This document shows, one piece after another, positions 11,196 through 22,779 of a stretch of 64,000 bases of DNA (position 1 is its first letter; the number at the start of each line of letters is the position of its first letter). A program made the translations under genes and the position numbers. The notes below the pieces were generated by a model. The model was not told the origin of the DNA. It saw nothing but the letters and a program-made list of their open reading frames with translations, and did no database searches. This DNA comes from Hyaloperonospora brassicae (lineage: Eukaryota > Oomycota > Peronosporomycetes > Peronosporales > Peronosporaceae). The DNA lies in contig CANTFL010001198.1 in NCBI GenBank assembly GCA_947650285.1, positions 310,001-374,000 on the forward strand. Reading direction: 5' to 3'.

Positions 11196-12680
11196 TACAA
11201 TCTATGTCGTCACTTTTGAAGAAAGACGCCACGTATTCAGCGTCCCGAGCATCAAGCGGCCTTCGACGCAGTAAGGAAGAGCCTGGCGTCAGCGCCAGTG
11301 CTGGTACTCCCGTACGACACCAAGCCCTTTCACGTGGTGTGTGATGCAAGCGATTTTGCTATTGGTTGATCCTCATGCACTTCGATCATGGGAACCGTGG
11401 AAGAGTCGTGAGTTACCAGTCGCGACAGATGAAGCTAACGGAGAAGTACTATCCGGATCACGATGAAGGACTGCTAGCGATGCGCTACGCACACATCAAG
11501 TTCCGCTTCCACCTACCGGACGAATGCACGTTTGCTCTGTATACTGATCATGCATCGCTGCGCACAGCGATGAAGAGTCCACAACTGTTTCGGCGGATGG
11601 CACAATGGCTCACTTTCTTCTACGAATACAATTTCGTCGTGCACTACAATCCAGGCAAGACCGTGACAGAGCGTCAGCAAGAGGCGCTGTCACGACGTCC
11701 AGATAACGAACCTCGGATGGCGCTGAGTCGTCAGGCAACTGACGACGACGATGAGGATGATCAATGTGTGACGTGTGTGTTATCGAACTTTACTCGGGTT
11801 ATACCCGAGTTATGCCTTTTCGATGAAATCTTCGCTGCTTACGCGAACGATCCAGATTACGCAGAGATCATTGCTTATCTGCGCGCTCCCAATGACGTTG
11901 CACTGGGAGGTCTTTCGCGAACGAAGTTTGATCATATCCAGCGATACAGTATGGATGGTGATTTGCTTTTTGTACAGCATCGATCAATGCGATGCACCTC
12001 GAACGGTAATCGCAAACGACTTGGGTCTGCGTGCTCGGATTATCCACGAGTACCATGATGCCTTAGTTGGCGGCCACTTGGGCCGCGAAAAGACTTTCGC
12101 GGATGTGTCACGCGATTTCTTCTGGCCTCATATGTACAAGTGGGTTCGCAATTGGATACGCACATGCGAAATCTGTCAACGAGTGAAGCAATCTCCATCG
12201 TCGCAGGCCCCCCTGCGACCCTTGCCGATTGTAGCTAAGGCTTGGTATTCAGTTTCGATGAACTTTATCTTCGGGCTTGCACCGAATAGTCAAGGCCCGA
12301 ACAGGTATTCTGGTCTTCGTGAACCGATTCAGCAAGATGACACATCTGGTGCCTGTTCAAGCAACGATTACCGCAAATGAGACCGCGGTCCACTTCATTG
12401 ACACAGTGTTTCTCCATTACGGTTTACCGGAAGACATTGTCTCAGACCGTTATACTCGCTTCACATCTGCGTTCTGGGCGTCATTGTTTGAGCTCTTTAA
12501 CACGAAGTCGCAAATGTCAACCTCAGTCCATCCGGAAATTGATGCGAAACATAGCGGGTTAACCGGGTCCTCGAAGACGCTCTTCGAAGTTATACTACTT
12601 CATATACGAGTTAAAGTGCATTCTTACCACTCGCTGAGTTCGCACTTAACAAAGCTGTTCACGCGTCAACAGGGTTGACG
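11196..12680 (+). pseudogene. Element B RNase H and integrase core (broken)
   Basis: RNase H begins frame-broken at about 11,200 and is open from 11,366 ([48 protein letters not shown]). The integrase zinc finger is at 12,055-12,190 (H...H...C-EI-C). The catalytic core follows in two frames: the first Asp is replaced by Asn (SVSMNFIFGL, about 12,255), the second Asp is present in DIVSDR (about 12,440), and the Glu block after HPEID is scrambled. A frameshift lies near 12,300. Assignment is by comparison with the intact pol of element C. Confidence 0.8.
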
Positions 12681-12845
12681 CCATTTTTTGCGAATACAGC
12701 TCGTCATCCTCGAGTTCCTGCTCTTCTTGCCGTGGGTCACCCCACGGCTCTTCGTGGCTTCAGTCTGGAAGGGGATAAAAGTGATAAATAACGATCTAGT
12801 GCAGCTTACGGTATTGTAAACGCAAATGCAATCACCCTGTCCAAG

Positions 12846-14173
12846 GTGAAGTCTGATGTTTTAAAGCCACGAGACGTGGCGTCCCCGCTAGCTCAATGGA
12901 CTACACAGACACCATTCGACCCCCCTTCGGGTATGCGCTCACCTAACGCCAACTACGAGCCGATTGAGTTGGCGCGGCCAATTGATGACATGGCTGTGTC
13001 TGAGTTAATACTACAACGTCAAGCTATCACAGGTTTTGTACGAGATTCTCTTCGATCTGCAGTGGATAAACAGAAATATAATGCAGACAAATGGGGCAGA
13101 AAGAATATGAGTACATTTAAGAAGGGCGACCGTGTATTGCTATCTACTGAACGCCTACGCGATTTGGCAGTTACTAATTTAGACGCGAGTACTTTCGCAC
13201 CACTTTTTATCGGCCCATTCACGGTACTCAAGGCGATCGGCGACGCCAACACGCTGGACATTTCTTTGTCACTGCGACTTCACCCGAAGTTTTACGTCCG
13301 GCGGATGAGGGAGTATCGTCCGGCCCCACTTCACGGGATGGTTCCGGCCCGGAGGCAAAGGCTCAAAGGTCAACCGTCCCTCTCGCCTTTCCCCCGGCGC
13401 CAGCGACATCGGACGCGGCTGCATTCCAGTCTGCGTGTACCCAAGAACCTGGCCTTCCGTGATCCTCATCCGTCAAAGCAATTCGCGGTTCGACTGTCAA
13501 ATCTTGCTCGCAGTTTTCTCAGCCCGCGTTGCACGCTAAGTGGCAGCCTCAGCTTCCAGCTGGGAATTGATAGCCTTGTTAATCGCCGCAACCACATCGT
13601 ACTGGGCAATTAAGACGCCAGCAGTACCATCGCGAGGGCCCTCCGCCGCTTGTGGATGCGGAAGGGCAGAAGCACTGGACCGTTGAGCGTTTACTGGGTC
13701 ATGAGGACCCGCGTCGAGAAGCGACATCGTCGCGACTTCATGCGCGCGCGATTCCAACCGCTCGCAAGTATCGCATACGTTGGCTCGGGTTTCCACCCGA
13801 GCACGATACGTGGAAACCGCGCTCCATGCTTCTTCGGGACTTTCCGGACGTAGTTCGGGTGAATGAGTCCGTAGATTCGCCAAATCTCGATGTGGCCGAC
13901 GACGTATGTGCTCTCGTGGCGAACGAGAGCGAGACGAACGATGAAGGCGTCGTGGTGAAGCGTCACCACGACTACGAGACCAAGATCGATGACTTTAACG
14001 TCGTGTCAAAGCGTCACCATAACTACAAGACCAAGAGAGATGACTATAACGTCGTGGTGAATCATCACCACGACAACGAGACAGATAGCGACGACGAGAA
14101 CGTCGTGGTGAACGAGTATCATTACATTCACGCGAACGAGAGTGGTGTCGTCGTATCGACGCGCCACGAATAA
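12846..14173 (+). pseudogene. Element B integrase C-terminus and chromodomain with repeat tail
   Basis: 12,846-13,400 reads as the integrase C-terminal domain (FKKGDRVLLSTERL, FIGPFTVLKAIGDANTLDI, HPKFYVRRMREYRP). After a frame change, 13,652-13,860 holds a chromodomain (WTVERLLGHED, then RKYRIRWLGFPPEHDTWKP). The frame stays open to 14,173 through an unusual tail of about four 17-residue repeats built on NVV-x2-xHH-x-Y-x-TK-x-DD. Most Gypsy chromodomains end soon after the W-E/K-P block, so this tail is extra. The repeat DNA is itself palindromic (GTGGTGA...TCACCAC). Confidence 0.75.
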
Positions 14174-14295
14174 CTGCGGTCTTCCGCTCTTCCAAGCTGC
14201 GCTTATATCTTCCAATACAGAGCTGTTCATATTCGCTGAGTGGATACTTAGCGACGTTTTCTTGCCAATCTCCGCGAGTTGGACAAGGCATCGAG

Positions 14296-14763
14296 TCAAA
14301 AGAGTAGCAAGATTCGTGCACGTGGACTTAACATAGTCGGTTTACGCTCCGCGAGTTCACACATATCGTCTCGCGCTGCACGCCGATAGATTGATCGGCG
14401 TGAATGTGTTCGCGATTGGCAGGCTAATGTTGGAAGTTTCCTTCCATCCTCAAGCATCTGGTTCAACCGCCAAATTAACGCACACGAAGAGCGCTGTAGT
14501 GATTCATACGAGAATTCTCCACGACTCTTCCCGCTCAACTTGCGGAAACGCCGGAAGTAATCCTGCATCGTTTCAAGAGAGTCCGGAGCTTGAGCTCCGT
14601 ACATATCGTACAGCGCCCAAGGGATCAGGTGCTTATCCATCACGCGGTCTGCTGAACTTACGCTAATTTTGCGCGAGAGTGCTGTGGTGTTGGTTTTCGC
14701 GTCTTCGTCCATCGTTTTTTTGAGCGACTGTTGGAGTCTTGCAGTTGAGCACTCACGGTTCAT
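14296..14763 (-). pseudogene. Element B antisense ORF at the 3' LTR
   Basis: A 155-codon frame runs opposite to pol. Its ATG (14,763) is only 24 bp from the first base of the 3' LTR (14,788). The protein starts MNRECSTARLQQSLKK, is rich in charged residues and has a helical, Leu/Arg-rich middle (residues 45-105). I do not recognise a family. It likely continued further in other frames towards 14,000, where open minus-strand stretches overlap the chromodomain tail. Its placement matches the antisense ORFs of A, C and D. Confidence 0.45.
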
Positions 14764-14787
14764 AAGTGCTGTCTTGAAAGGGGGTGA

Positions 14788-15330
14788 TGTAATACTCCAC
14801 CCCGTTACATAAGTAGTTTCGATTAAGTTTACATGTTACTTAAGTAGGGTGGCTACATCCGAAGTAGCGGATGTAGCACGTCGCATATTTCTAGCTGGCT
14901 TAGTGGGGTTCGACCTTTAAGTTAGCCAGTAAGATATCGACACGTCAAATGAGTGGTTCCCATGAGTCCAAGGGAACCATTCGTACTTAGTATGATAAAA
15001 GACGAAATTATAAACAGAGTCAAAAATACTAAATACCTAAGACTTGGGCGTTAAGGCTTCCTCAAAGCATAGAATAGTGTAAGGTAAGTACGGGTTATTC
15101 TAGTTCCATCACATCAACCATATCTCAGTACAAGCACAAAGTGGGGCTATCTGCTAGCCCCTCATTGCAATCGTCCGGTTCTAATGGAACGCTTGTTGGC
15201 TGACACAATGGCATATAGAAGTCACTACATATTAACTTTCATTGTAATATCAATAACGCTATCTGTAAAGACATCATTACCATTGACATTCATCAGTGTC
15301 AATATCATGTAACGGGCTCACGCTGTTGCA
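14788..15330 (+). repeat. Element B 3' LTR (about 543 bp)
   Basis: It starts TGTAATACTCCACCCCGTTACA right after a polypurine tract (GAAAGGGGGTGA) and ends in CATGTAACGGGCTCACGC-TGTTGCA. The terminal CATGTAA-GGGCT motif is shared with the degenerate LTR ending at 17,159 and both element D LTRs. No 5' partner was found. Confidence 0.7.
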
Positions 15331-16774
15331 TCGCTTAGGGTAGAATGACGGGGGAGTATGAGACCAGCAGCAACGCAGACGACGGAGGCTTTATTAAAAA
15401 ACCGTGTATTCACAACAAGAACTCAGACCTTAAGACGAATTAAAGAAATGCGGCAAAGCGATCATATGATTATACCGTTGAGCTGGGCTTGGGACTGCAG
15501 GGATCGCCAACGTCAGTTAAGACATGAAGGGCTCTGATTGGAGGATGCGAGCTGGAATGGGTGGATCACGATCGCGTACCTAAACTCAACAGATCGCGAG
15601 TTCGTTGATGGCAAGTGTGTGAAATGAGGTTTACAACGGGATAATTAGGTAATTTAAGATAAATCTCAACTGAGATCGCGATATCAACCAGAGATTGCGA
15701 TCCCAACACGAGATCGGGATCTCAACATTAAATCGGGAGCCTAGATACAGTTGCGTACAAAGCGGATGTGGACCACGCCGAATTTTAGAGCGGGTGTATT
15801 TGGTGTGGGCCACAAAGGTACAAGGAATTGATCTTCTGGAAAGGGAGACGCGTGTCCCCGGATGTTCGTGATACAGATAGGCCTACTGATTTGTTAGTTT
15901 TTGGGTTTGATTGGTTAGAAATAAACGGAGTTTAATTTGCTTCTAAGTTAACGTAACGATTCCTCCTCCGGCTTACATCTGTCCACCCGACGTCAGGAAA
16001 AGCTGCAAAGTTGAACCAAATGATACCCCTGGATTGCTTGACCAGGGATCAAGGACTCTCAAAGCAAACCTCCAACTGCGATTGGACGCAGAAATAAGCA
16101 AAGGCAACGGGTGCAAGATCGCGAGACGGCTCAATTTGTCAGAAGGCACGCAGGTGAAGATTCACCGTTGGGAAAGGCGATCTGAACCAGATCAGGGCAA
16201 CTTATCTCGATAATTACCCAACATATACGCAATCGTGTGAAGATTTCTACGCGATAGCCCCAATTCCAACCACGGTCAATTCCGGCATTAACTCGGGTCC
16301 AACTGGAAGAGAGCGCACTTACCCTACCGACGGGTTAACCTGGTGAACTAATTTTATAGCACGTAATCGTAGTACCCCCTCTCTTAGTCGGTCGTGCAGG
16401 CGCAGAGTTGAGATGAACTCCTTAAAAGAGCGATGTTGTTTTCGGTGTGGTGTTTCGACAAGCGTTGTATGCTCGGTCTGGCCTGATTCAATGCTACGGG
16501 CAACGGCCTACCTCGCCACTTGTGATGTTTTTATCGTGACAGGGGTTTTTATTTCCAAGTTAATTCGATCGAAACTTCAATCTGCATTAACCAAACTAAA
16601 TAGTTTTTTGCAAATTATGAGCGGACAAACCGATTCCGTCAGGGGCTTTCTTGGCACTGCGCTACGCGACGATGCAAATGATGTTTTGCAACGTTATATT
16701 CTCTCCGTACAATGAGGCACGCTCTTACCTATTACTGATGGCTCTTATGAGCTTCTTGTCATTAGGAATCTCCC
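15331..16774. other. Non-coding relic region between LTRs
   Basis: No credible gene was found. It holds a short tandem array at 15,655-15,740 (unit about 20 bp, GAGATCGCGAT-TCAAC) and the second copy of a diverged repeat. A 100-codon + frame (16,413-16,715) has no recognisable domain. Confidence 0.5.
15950..16405 (+). repeat. Diverged repeat segment, copy 2 (related to 9,440-9,935)
   Basis: It carries the same ordered blocks as copy 1, including CAACTGCGATTGGACGCA, GCAAGATCGCGAGACGGC and TACCGACGGG. The pair flanks element B about 6.5 kb apart. Similarity is patchy, so the copies are old. Confidence 0.5.
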
Positions 16775-17159
16775 GGATGTCACGTATATGTGAGCGTGAG
16801 GAAGCGCGACGTAGAAGACAGAGCTAAGGAAACTATGAGTGGGGAGAAAGTAAAACTGTACTTAATAGAGTTTACAATTTTCAATCAACTATCTTTGCCT
16901 TGGTTTGATATATTAATCTACAATCTCCTATGTAAAATTTTCGCTTTCCACCCGTTGTGCGCGTCTAGCAGCGATTGGTGGTTTATTCGTCGATATAGTG
17001 GTTTATAGGAACCAATAAGTGCAGCAGCCAAATATATTACCTTTAAAATTGATACATCCTCAACATTTCCTTAGCCAGGTAGTATTGATGACTACCATCA
17101 CAGAAGGTAGTATATATATAAAAATATCGATGACATGTAAAGGGCTCAAACCCGTTACA
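16775..17159. repeat. Degenerate solo LTR related to element D LTRs
   Basis: Matches along the element D LTR include GAGGAAGCG, TGTGCGCGTCTAGCAGCGATTGGTGG and the end CATGTAAAGGGCTCAAACCCGTTACA. The left border is approximate. No internal sequence of the same family adjoins it, so it is probably a solo LTR. Confidence 0.6.
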
Positions 17160-17404
17160 CCCTCATATGCTAGCTTTACTTTTTTCTAGCTACAATGTGA
17201 AATCTTACTGCGAGAGCATTGTGGATCATTGTACAGCACATCTATCTCGGGCTCTGTATGACAGACCTTAACACCGTTGTACGTTTTTATAACTGTACGC
17301 GACGTTCGAGTACCATGTTAGGTGAGTTGGCATAGGACTGGTATAAAAAACGTGTAGTAATCCCGTAAAATTTTATCCCCGAATGAGACAGGATTGTGTT
17401 CACT

Positions 17405-17943
17405 TGTACCGGAGCTACACAGCTCCTTAAGTCAGAGGAAGACTTTAACGCTCTCACGAGCAACTTTGGTTCAGAGAACCCGACTCAGAGAGTCAACAGC
17501 TCAAAGAGCTAAGGTTTTGGTTCCGAGAACCCGACTCAGAGAGTCAACAAGCTCAGAGAGCTTACGGTCCCCGTTCCAGAGGGACCAAACGATTCAAACG
17601 AATCACAGCACAGAGTGCTCGAGGACAAGCTACCTTTACAGGCGTTGCTTTTGTCCTCCCGATCAAAGACGCCTCGTAAGGCACGTGTCTCTTATTGATC
17701 AAAAGGGGAACTGAATTTTATTTCTTCTTTAAACCTAAAGAACACCATAGAACAACGTACTTAACCTAGTCACTAAGGTTCAAAGTAAAACCTCTCTAAA
17801 GATCTCGTAATCAATTGTTGACAGACATCAGTCTTCAACAATTGATACAATCACTGTGTTCTAAAATTACTTTATAGGGTACCCCCTCTCTTGTGTGCAC
17901 CACACCCATCGTCAACTACCAGTCGACGTGTAACCCCGTTACA
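17405..17943 (-). repeat. Element C 3' LTR (539 bp), hairpin-ladder structure
   Basis: It begins TGTACC and ends CGTTACA. It is preceded by the TSD copy TCACT. The first 230 bp is a chain of perfect small inverted repeats with 3-4-nt loops, such as GGAGCT-acac-AGCTCC (17,411), GGTTC-aga-GAACC (17,468), GACTC-aga-GAGTC (17,482) and AGCTC-aaa-GAGCT (17,498). Confidence 0.92.
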
Positions 17944-17960
17944 CCCTCCCCCACCAGACT
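17944..17960 (-). other. Element C polypurine tract
   Basis: On the minus strand a purine run (GGTGGGGGAGGG) abuts the first base of the 3' LTR, the expected plus-strand primer for reverse transcription. Confidence 0.7.
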
Positions 17961-18049
17961 GACGTTACCACAAAACGTCAATCGGTTTCTTTCCTCGAAG
18001 AGGTCGGTGTGTATGCGCTTAATCTCACGGTGGCAAAACACGAAACACC

Positions 18050-19351
18050 ATGGCATCGCCACCCAACGAGTCTCGAACTCTTTCCTCCTACCTCGGTCTT
18101 AATGAGGGTGTGGACTATGGTAGTGATACCAGTGTCCCTGGAGATGAAGGGATATCGTCCCACTCCGCTGTATCTGAGGCTCGACCTCAAACAGCACCGA
18201 ATCCGTTCGTTAGACGTGGTGTTACCACAGCGCCAGGGGCGCAGCATCATACAACAGATGCAGATGAGAACATCATCACAAACCCGCTCGACGAGCAACA
18301 GGAGTTAACCCTCCAGCGTGAGGAGCGTGCTCTACGTCGCACTCATACCCAGACGGTTATTTAAAACCGGAGTGGTTACGTGTTCACAACACCTGACGTG
18401 GAGCAACGCCTCCGTCAAACGGAAGGCCGTAGCCTTTCAACATGGGCCATGGGCCCCGAGGCTACGTCGCCCGAAGATATAGCCGTTCGTCAGGCTCTAA
18501 ATGAGAGATATCTCGAATCATTCTTTACCACACAAGGTCAGTACCGCGCGCATCTTGAGAGCTTGTCTCGTGGTGTCTCGGTTCGACCGATTAAGGGCGT
18601 GCCCATCTTGTTGTTCGCTGGCGAACTGCCCGAGGAGGAGGACAATCAGTTCATCCGTTGGGTGTATCGCAAGCGACACCTTAGCAGTGTGCCAGCGCTG
18701 CGGGCCAGCGCCGATGTGGCCGACGTTCGGTTGGAACGAAAGCTTCGGTTCGAGTATGCCAAACTCAAGGCCAGAGGCCAGTTGCGTACACGTACGCGTT
18801 ATGCTCCTGCTACAATGGTAGCCACGGGTCACGACCCCAATGTGCGGAGCAACACACGGCCCCCCACCACTATTGGTGAGAAGCGTTCTCGTTCGCAAGG
18901 CGACCCTGGCCACGATGTTCAAAAACATCCACGGCGTAAGGGCAGTCCTGCCGAAGGGGTATCTCATACTCCCACGAGTTCTCCGACTCCGGGTACCCTC
19001 GCCACTTCACCAGATACTGGTATTGGCCACGACGACGACGTCTCTGAAGGATTCTCTCCACATGGAACTGGTGGTTCCCTTGCTCATCGAGCAGCGTCGG
19101 TGGTGGTCGGGGTACCGAAGGAGGAGCATGAGAAGGTACTCCTTGAGCTGAGTGGTCTCCAAGAGACATTGGGTAAGACCCAGAGTGCGCTCGGCGCGAT
19201 GCAAGCCCGTGTTCAGGCGTTGGAGTTGGCCTTAGCCCGTGTGGATGGTCAGCTTGACCTCCTGGTTCGGATGCAACAGTCGACGTCAAGGCCTTATTTT
19301 CAGGCGCAAGCGCCTCCGAGTTCACATGGGACGGGTCCCGATACGGCTTAA
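18050..19351 (+). pseudogene. Element C antisense ORF, about 433 codons with one stop
   Basis: The ATG at 18,050 (context CACCATGG) lies 107 bp inside the 3' LTR. The frame runs to 19,351 with a single TAA at 18,362; before it are 104 codons, after it a further 323 from the next ATG (18,380). The protein has an acidic, Ser-rich N-terminus, a charged middle (about residues 130-260), a disordered Pro/Thr-rich stretch, and near the C-terminus a leucine-rich coiled coil (19,105-19,290, starting [20 protein letters not shown]). The first 820 bp face no sense gene. The last 480 bp lie opposite the pol linker and chromodomain, so both strands are open there. I know no homologue. It could be a structural or regulatory protein made from an antisense LTR-side promoter; that is inference. 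Confidence 0.6.
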
Positions 19352-22300
19352 GCAAGCCAACGTAGAACACTGGGTGCGTGCGCAGTTTGCGCGGAAGGTT
19401 GAGCGTGTACGCCATCCCCTTCTTAGCGATGACTGTGAACGGCCCAATGAAGCGCGGACGCAACTTTGTCTTGAAGACAGCAGAGACTACATTTGTAGGT
19501 AAGTTTTTAGCATTGAGTAGAACTTGGTCTCCGACCTTATAACGTTCAATACATCCTCTGCCTTTAACATCAGCTTGCTCCTTCTGTTTATCTTGGCTAT
19601 CAGCCAGTGCATCACGCACGTGTCGTAACACATTTAATCGCGTTGCGAGAAACTCGCTTACCTGTTTCTGAACAGTAGCAGGGCTGATATCTGCAAGCCG
19701 ATCGGCCATCTCTCCCCCACCAAGCCCTGAACCACGCAGTGGTAGCGTTAACGGAACGCGAGGGTGTGTGAGACCGTTCACGTAGAACGGAGTAAAGCCT
19801 GTAGAGGCGTGAACAGCGTTATTTAACGCAAACTCAACAACAGGAAGCATTGAACTCCAACGTTTTGGTGTATTAGCGCAAACACTGCGTAATATGTCAC
19901 CGATAACGCGATTGACTCGCTCGGTTTGACCATCGGTCTGCGGGTGATCCGCCGTGGACATGTCCAAACGTGTGCCGAGCACCTTGAAGATGGACTTCCA
20001 AAACTTCCCAGTGAAGCGAGGATCTCTGTCAGAGACTATTGCCACAGGCAAGCCGTGTTGTCGAAACACTCTATCGATAAACAGCGTAGCTGTACCTTCA
20101 CCATCAATGGTATCTGGTACAGCCGCCAAGTGAGCCATCTTGCTCAAACGGTCAACAAAGACCACAATACCCGTATTGCCTTGCACATCTTTCGGCAGAC
20201 CGAACATGAAATCCATGCTGATGGACTCCCAGCACCCAGAGGGTATAGGGAGACTAGCGAGCGGCGCAGCCGCATGAGCTGAGGGTTTCACCCGTTGACA
20301 CGTTTCGCACGTACGCACGTATGTGCCTACCCATTTGTAAAGTTTGGGCCACCAATAGTATTGGCTCACGGAGCTATATGTCTTCTCTCGACCGAGATGA
20401 CCGCTCACCGCAGTATCATGCGCCTCATAGAGGATGCGATACTTCAATTCCTCATCATGAGGGACAACGATACGGGGAGTATCCTCCATATCTGTGCTAT
20501 AGCACAACAGGCCTTGATCGATGGAGTATCGATGTAGCCTCGCACGCAAACGTGCCGACAATTTAATGTCTGAGTCGTTAAACTCCTCGCTCCCCAGAGC
20601 ACGTAGCAAAGCTACACAATGTTCATCTTTGGCATATGCCGAACGAATGAGGTCTGTGACCGATGATGACAGAGTCGTAACATGAGCAAGCTCATAGTCA
20701 GGCCTACGTGACAACGCATCAGCCAAAGCATTCTGCTTGCCCGGCTTGTACTTCACCTCGAAGTTGTATTCAGCAAAGAATGAGAGCCAACGAGCCATTC
20801 TCTGAGAGAGGTGAGGTGACTGGGTCGCAGTGCGTAATGACGCATGATCTGTATAGATCACAAAAGGCTTAGAGCCAAGCAGATGAACTCTGAATTTGAC
20901 TAAAGCATACTTCATCGCAAGTAGCTCTTTATCATGAACTGGATAGTTCTTCTCAGCTGCTTTTAGCTGTCGGGACTCAAACGCAATGACGCGTTCCCGT
21001 CCATGATCATCTGTTTGTAACAGAGCACTGCCGATGGCAAAATCAGATGCGTCACAGACGACACTGAAAGGCCGATCAGGATCGGGCAAAGCCAAGATTG
21101 GCGCATGAAGAAGACTCTCTTTAACCGCCGTAAAGGCTCCATGCTCGGTGTTAGTCCAACACCACTCCGTATCCTTTTTAAGGAGATTGGATAATGGCCG
21201 AGCCATGTCTGCATAGTTTGCACTATACTTGTGTAAGTAATTGGCGAGACCAAGCCACTTACGTAAGTCCTTTTGGTTCTTAGGAACCGGCCAATCGACT
21301 ATGGCTTTTATCTTAGCAGGATCCGCTCTAAGACCACGCTTCCCAATGAAGCACCCTAAAAAGGGAATCTCTTGTGCACCAAAGATGCACTTAGAGGCGT
21401 TGGCATACAACTTGTTCGTGCGCATGCACTCGAGCACTGCTCTTAAATGGTCGATGTGATTATCCACATCAGACCGGCCGTTCATAGCACGACTATGGAC
21501 AAAAATGTCATCAAAGTAAGTCTGTGCATAACCTCGGTGAGGACGAAACAGTTGTGTCACAAGACGATTGAACGTAGCTGGGGCATTGGACAAGCCCTGT
21601 GGCATAACTAGCCACTCCCAGAGCATACCGCTCGGGGTACTAACCGCTGTCAGCGGAATATCCTTCTCACGCATGAGCAATTGGTAATAACCATCGACTA
21701 AGTCGAGTGCACTGTACATTGTACATCCCACCATATTGTTCTGAAGAACATCTTTCCTAGGGATTGGTGTCTGAGCCGGGATGGTGGCAGCATTAAGCTT
21801 ATTGTAAGCATGAACAATGCGCCACTTCCCATTGGGCTTTCGGACACAAAATGTGGGCGTGGAATGAGGAGATTTGCTCTCACGAACCATCCCCGCTGCG
21901 TGCTTTGCACGAAAGAAGTCGTCTATGACGTCACACTGCTCCTTTGGTAAAGGCCACTGCCGTGTTACGCAGTATTTAGTTCCAGGAACTAGGTCAATTT
22001 CATGACGCACACCTCTATCCGGAGGTAAGGCAGACGGTGGGTCGTGACACACCACGTCTTGAAATTCCTTTACCAAAGGATAAAACGGATCAAGAGGATC
22101 CTTAAGGATCGAAGATCCACTACGCGCACTAAGTGTTGCCTTTGTGTCCTCAAGGACTGACTCGTCCAATAAAGAGGATGAGTTCAACTCAACATCGGGT
22201 CGAATGACCACTAAGTCGGATAACTCTCCTGCCTTTAAGGCTTGGCTGAATTCGCCATCAGACATTTCATCTAGTTCAAGGAGATTATCTAGAGAAGGAA

Positions 22301-22763
22301 GAGTCTCAAGATTAATGTTGCCAGCAACATGGCCGGTCATTCCATTGACAAGTGTATATAGTGTATTATTACTATTATCACTCCTTAACATCTCGGACGT
22401 TTGGCGCTTGACAGTTGCCACCCGACGCCGAGATTGTTTCCTCAAAGAAACCTTACGCCTCCTAGAGGCCGGGACATTAGGGTCCCTGTAGTTGCTATTC
22501 ATCTTAGCACGCTCTATACGAGAGCTCATGTCTTGAACGACATCTGGTGAAGTGTTACGTAACTCGAACACTTCACCCAGTGGATTTACACGTACCACTT
22601 CACGTACAGCATCCGGGTCTAGCCCTGTATGCTCTGGCTTATCGCCAACAATGTCATTACCGACATTCAGTGTGGTAGCCAACTCGGCCGCCCTCACTCG
22701 GTGGAATTTCACGTGCCACCCCACACTTATCAGAGGAATTACATTCTTGATGTCTCGGCCCAT
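18870..22763 (-). CDS. Element C pol: reverse transcriptase, RNase H, integrase, chromodomain
   Basis: This is one open frame of about 1,297 codons from the ATG at 22,763. In order: an N-terminal linker (residues 1-210); reverse transcriptase with the block [14 protein letters not shown], the D-G-Y-Y-Q block and an intact YFDD box ([12 protein letters not shown], near 21,510); RNase H ([14 protein letters not shown], then [10 protein letters not shown]); an integrase zinc finger (H...H...CETC); the catalytic core with Asp in SMDFMFGL, Asp in IVSDRDPRF and Glu in DGQTERVNR; the GPF-type C-terminal block ([12 protein letters not shown]); and a chromodomain at the end (FHVERIL, then [16 protein letters not shown]). 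All catalytic residues are present. Normally it is made as a Gag-Pol fusion; here the upstream protease frame is broken, so expression as a fusion is doubtful. Confidence 0.93.
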   Translation of the reverse strand: MGRDIKNVIPLISVGWHVKFHRVRAAELATTLNVGNDIVGDKPEHTGLDPDAVREVVRVNPLGEVFELRNTSPDVVQDMSSRIERAKMNSNYRDPNVPASRRRKVSLRKQSRRRVATVKRQTSEMLRSDNSNNTLYTLVNGMTGHVAGNINLETLPSLDNLLELDEMSDGEFSQALKAGELSDLVVIRPDVELNSSSLLDESVLEDTKATLSARSGSSILKDPLDPFYPLVKEFQDVVCHDPPSALPPDRGVRHEIDLVPGTKYCVTRQWPLPKEQCDVIDDFFRAKHAAGMVRESKSPHSTPTFCVRKPNGKWRIVHAYNKLNAATIPAQTPIPRKDVLQNNMVGCTMYSALDLVDGYYQLLMREKDIPLTAVSTPSGMLWEWLVMPQGLSNAPATFNRLVTQLFRPHRGYAQTYFDDIFVHSRAMNGRSDVDNHIDHLRAVLECMRTNKLYANASKCIFGAQEIPFLGCFIGKRGLRADPAKIKAIVDWPVPKNQKDLRKWLGLANYLHKYSANYADMARPLSNLLKKDTEWCWTNTEHGAFTAVKESLLHAPILALPDPDRPFSVVCDASDFAIGSALLQTDDHGRERVIAFESRQLKAAEKNYPVHDKELLAMKYALVKFRVHLLGSKPFVIYTDHASLRTATQSPHLSQRMARWLSFFAEYNFEVKYKPGKQNALADALSRRPDYELAHVTTLSSSVTDLIRSAYAKDEHCVALLRALGSEEFNDSDIKLSARLRARLHRYSIDQGLLCYSTDMEDTPRIVVPHDEELKYRILYEAHDTAVSGHLGREKTYSSVSQYYWWPKLYKWVGTYVRTCETCQRVKPSAHAAAPLASLPIPSGCWESISMDFMFGLPKDVQGNTGIVVFVDRLSKMAHLAAVPDTIDGEGTATLFIDRVFRQHGLPVAIVSDRDPRFTGKFWKSIFKVLGTRLDMSTADHPQTDGQTERVNRVIGDILRSVCANTPKRWSSMLPVVEFALNNAVHASTGFTPFYVNGLTHPRVPLTLPLRGSGLGGGEMADRLADISPATVQKQVSEFLATRLNVLRHVRDALADSQDKQKEQADVKGRGCIERYKVGDQVLLNAKNLPTNVVSAVFKTKLRPRFIGPFTVIAKKGMAYTLNLPRKLRTHPVFYVGLLKPYRDPSHVNSEALAPENKALTSTVASEPGGQADHPHGLRPTPTPEHGLASRRAHSGSYPMSLGDHSAQGVPSHAPPSVPRPPPTLLDEQGNHQFHVERILQRRRRRGQYQYLVKWRGYPESENSWEYEIPLRQDCPYAVDVFEHRGQGRLANENASHQ

Positions 22764-22779
22764 GGCCAATCATGCTTGA

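Larger units (their letters stand above)
9950..15330 (+). mobile_element. Element B: 5'-truncated, degenerate chromodomain Ty3/Gypsy retrotransposon
   Basis: From about 9,960 the + strand follows the same protein order as element D: linker, reverse transcriptase, RNase H, integrase, chromodomain. There is no gag or protease, so the copy is 5' truncated. The 3' side is complete: an antisense ORF (14,763 to 14,296), a polypurine tract (AAAGGGGGTGA, 14,777-14,787) and an LTR starting TGTAAT at 14,788. Key catalytic residues of reverse transcriptase and integrase are replaced, and at least three stops and several frameshifts occur. Like C and D it is dense in perfect short hairpins (for example 10,233-10,253, 11,792-11,810, 13,783-13,802). 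Confidence 0.85.

Noticed and set aside
16413..16715. 100-codon + frame as a gene
   Set aside because: It lies in relic LTR surroundings, with no domain and no conservation seen with neighbouring elements.
17405..17700. CRISPR-like array in the element C LTR
   Set aside because: The short recurring blocks are hairpins of differing sequence without uniform repeats and spacers, in a eukaryotic LTR.
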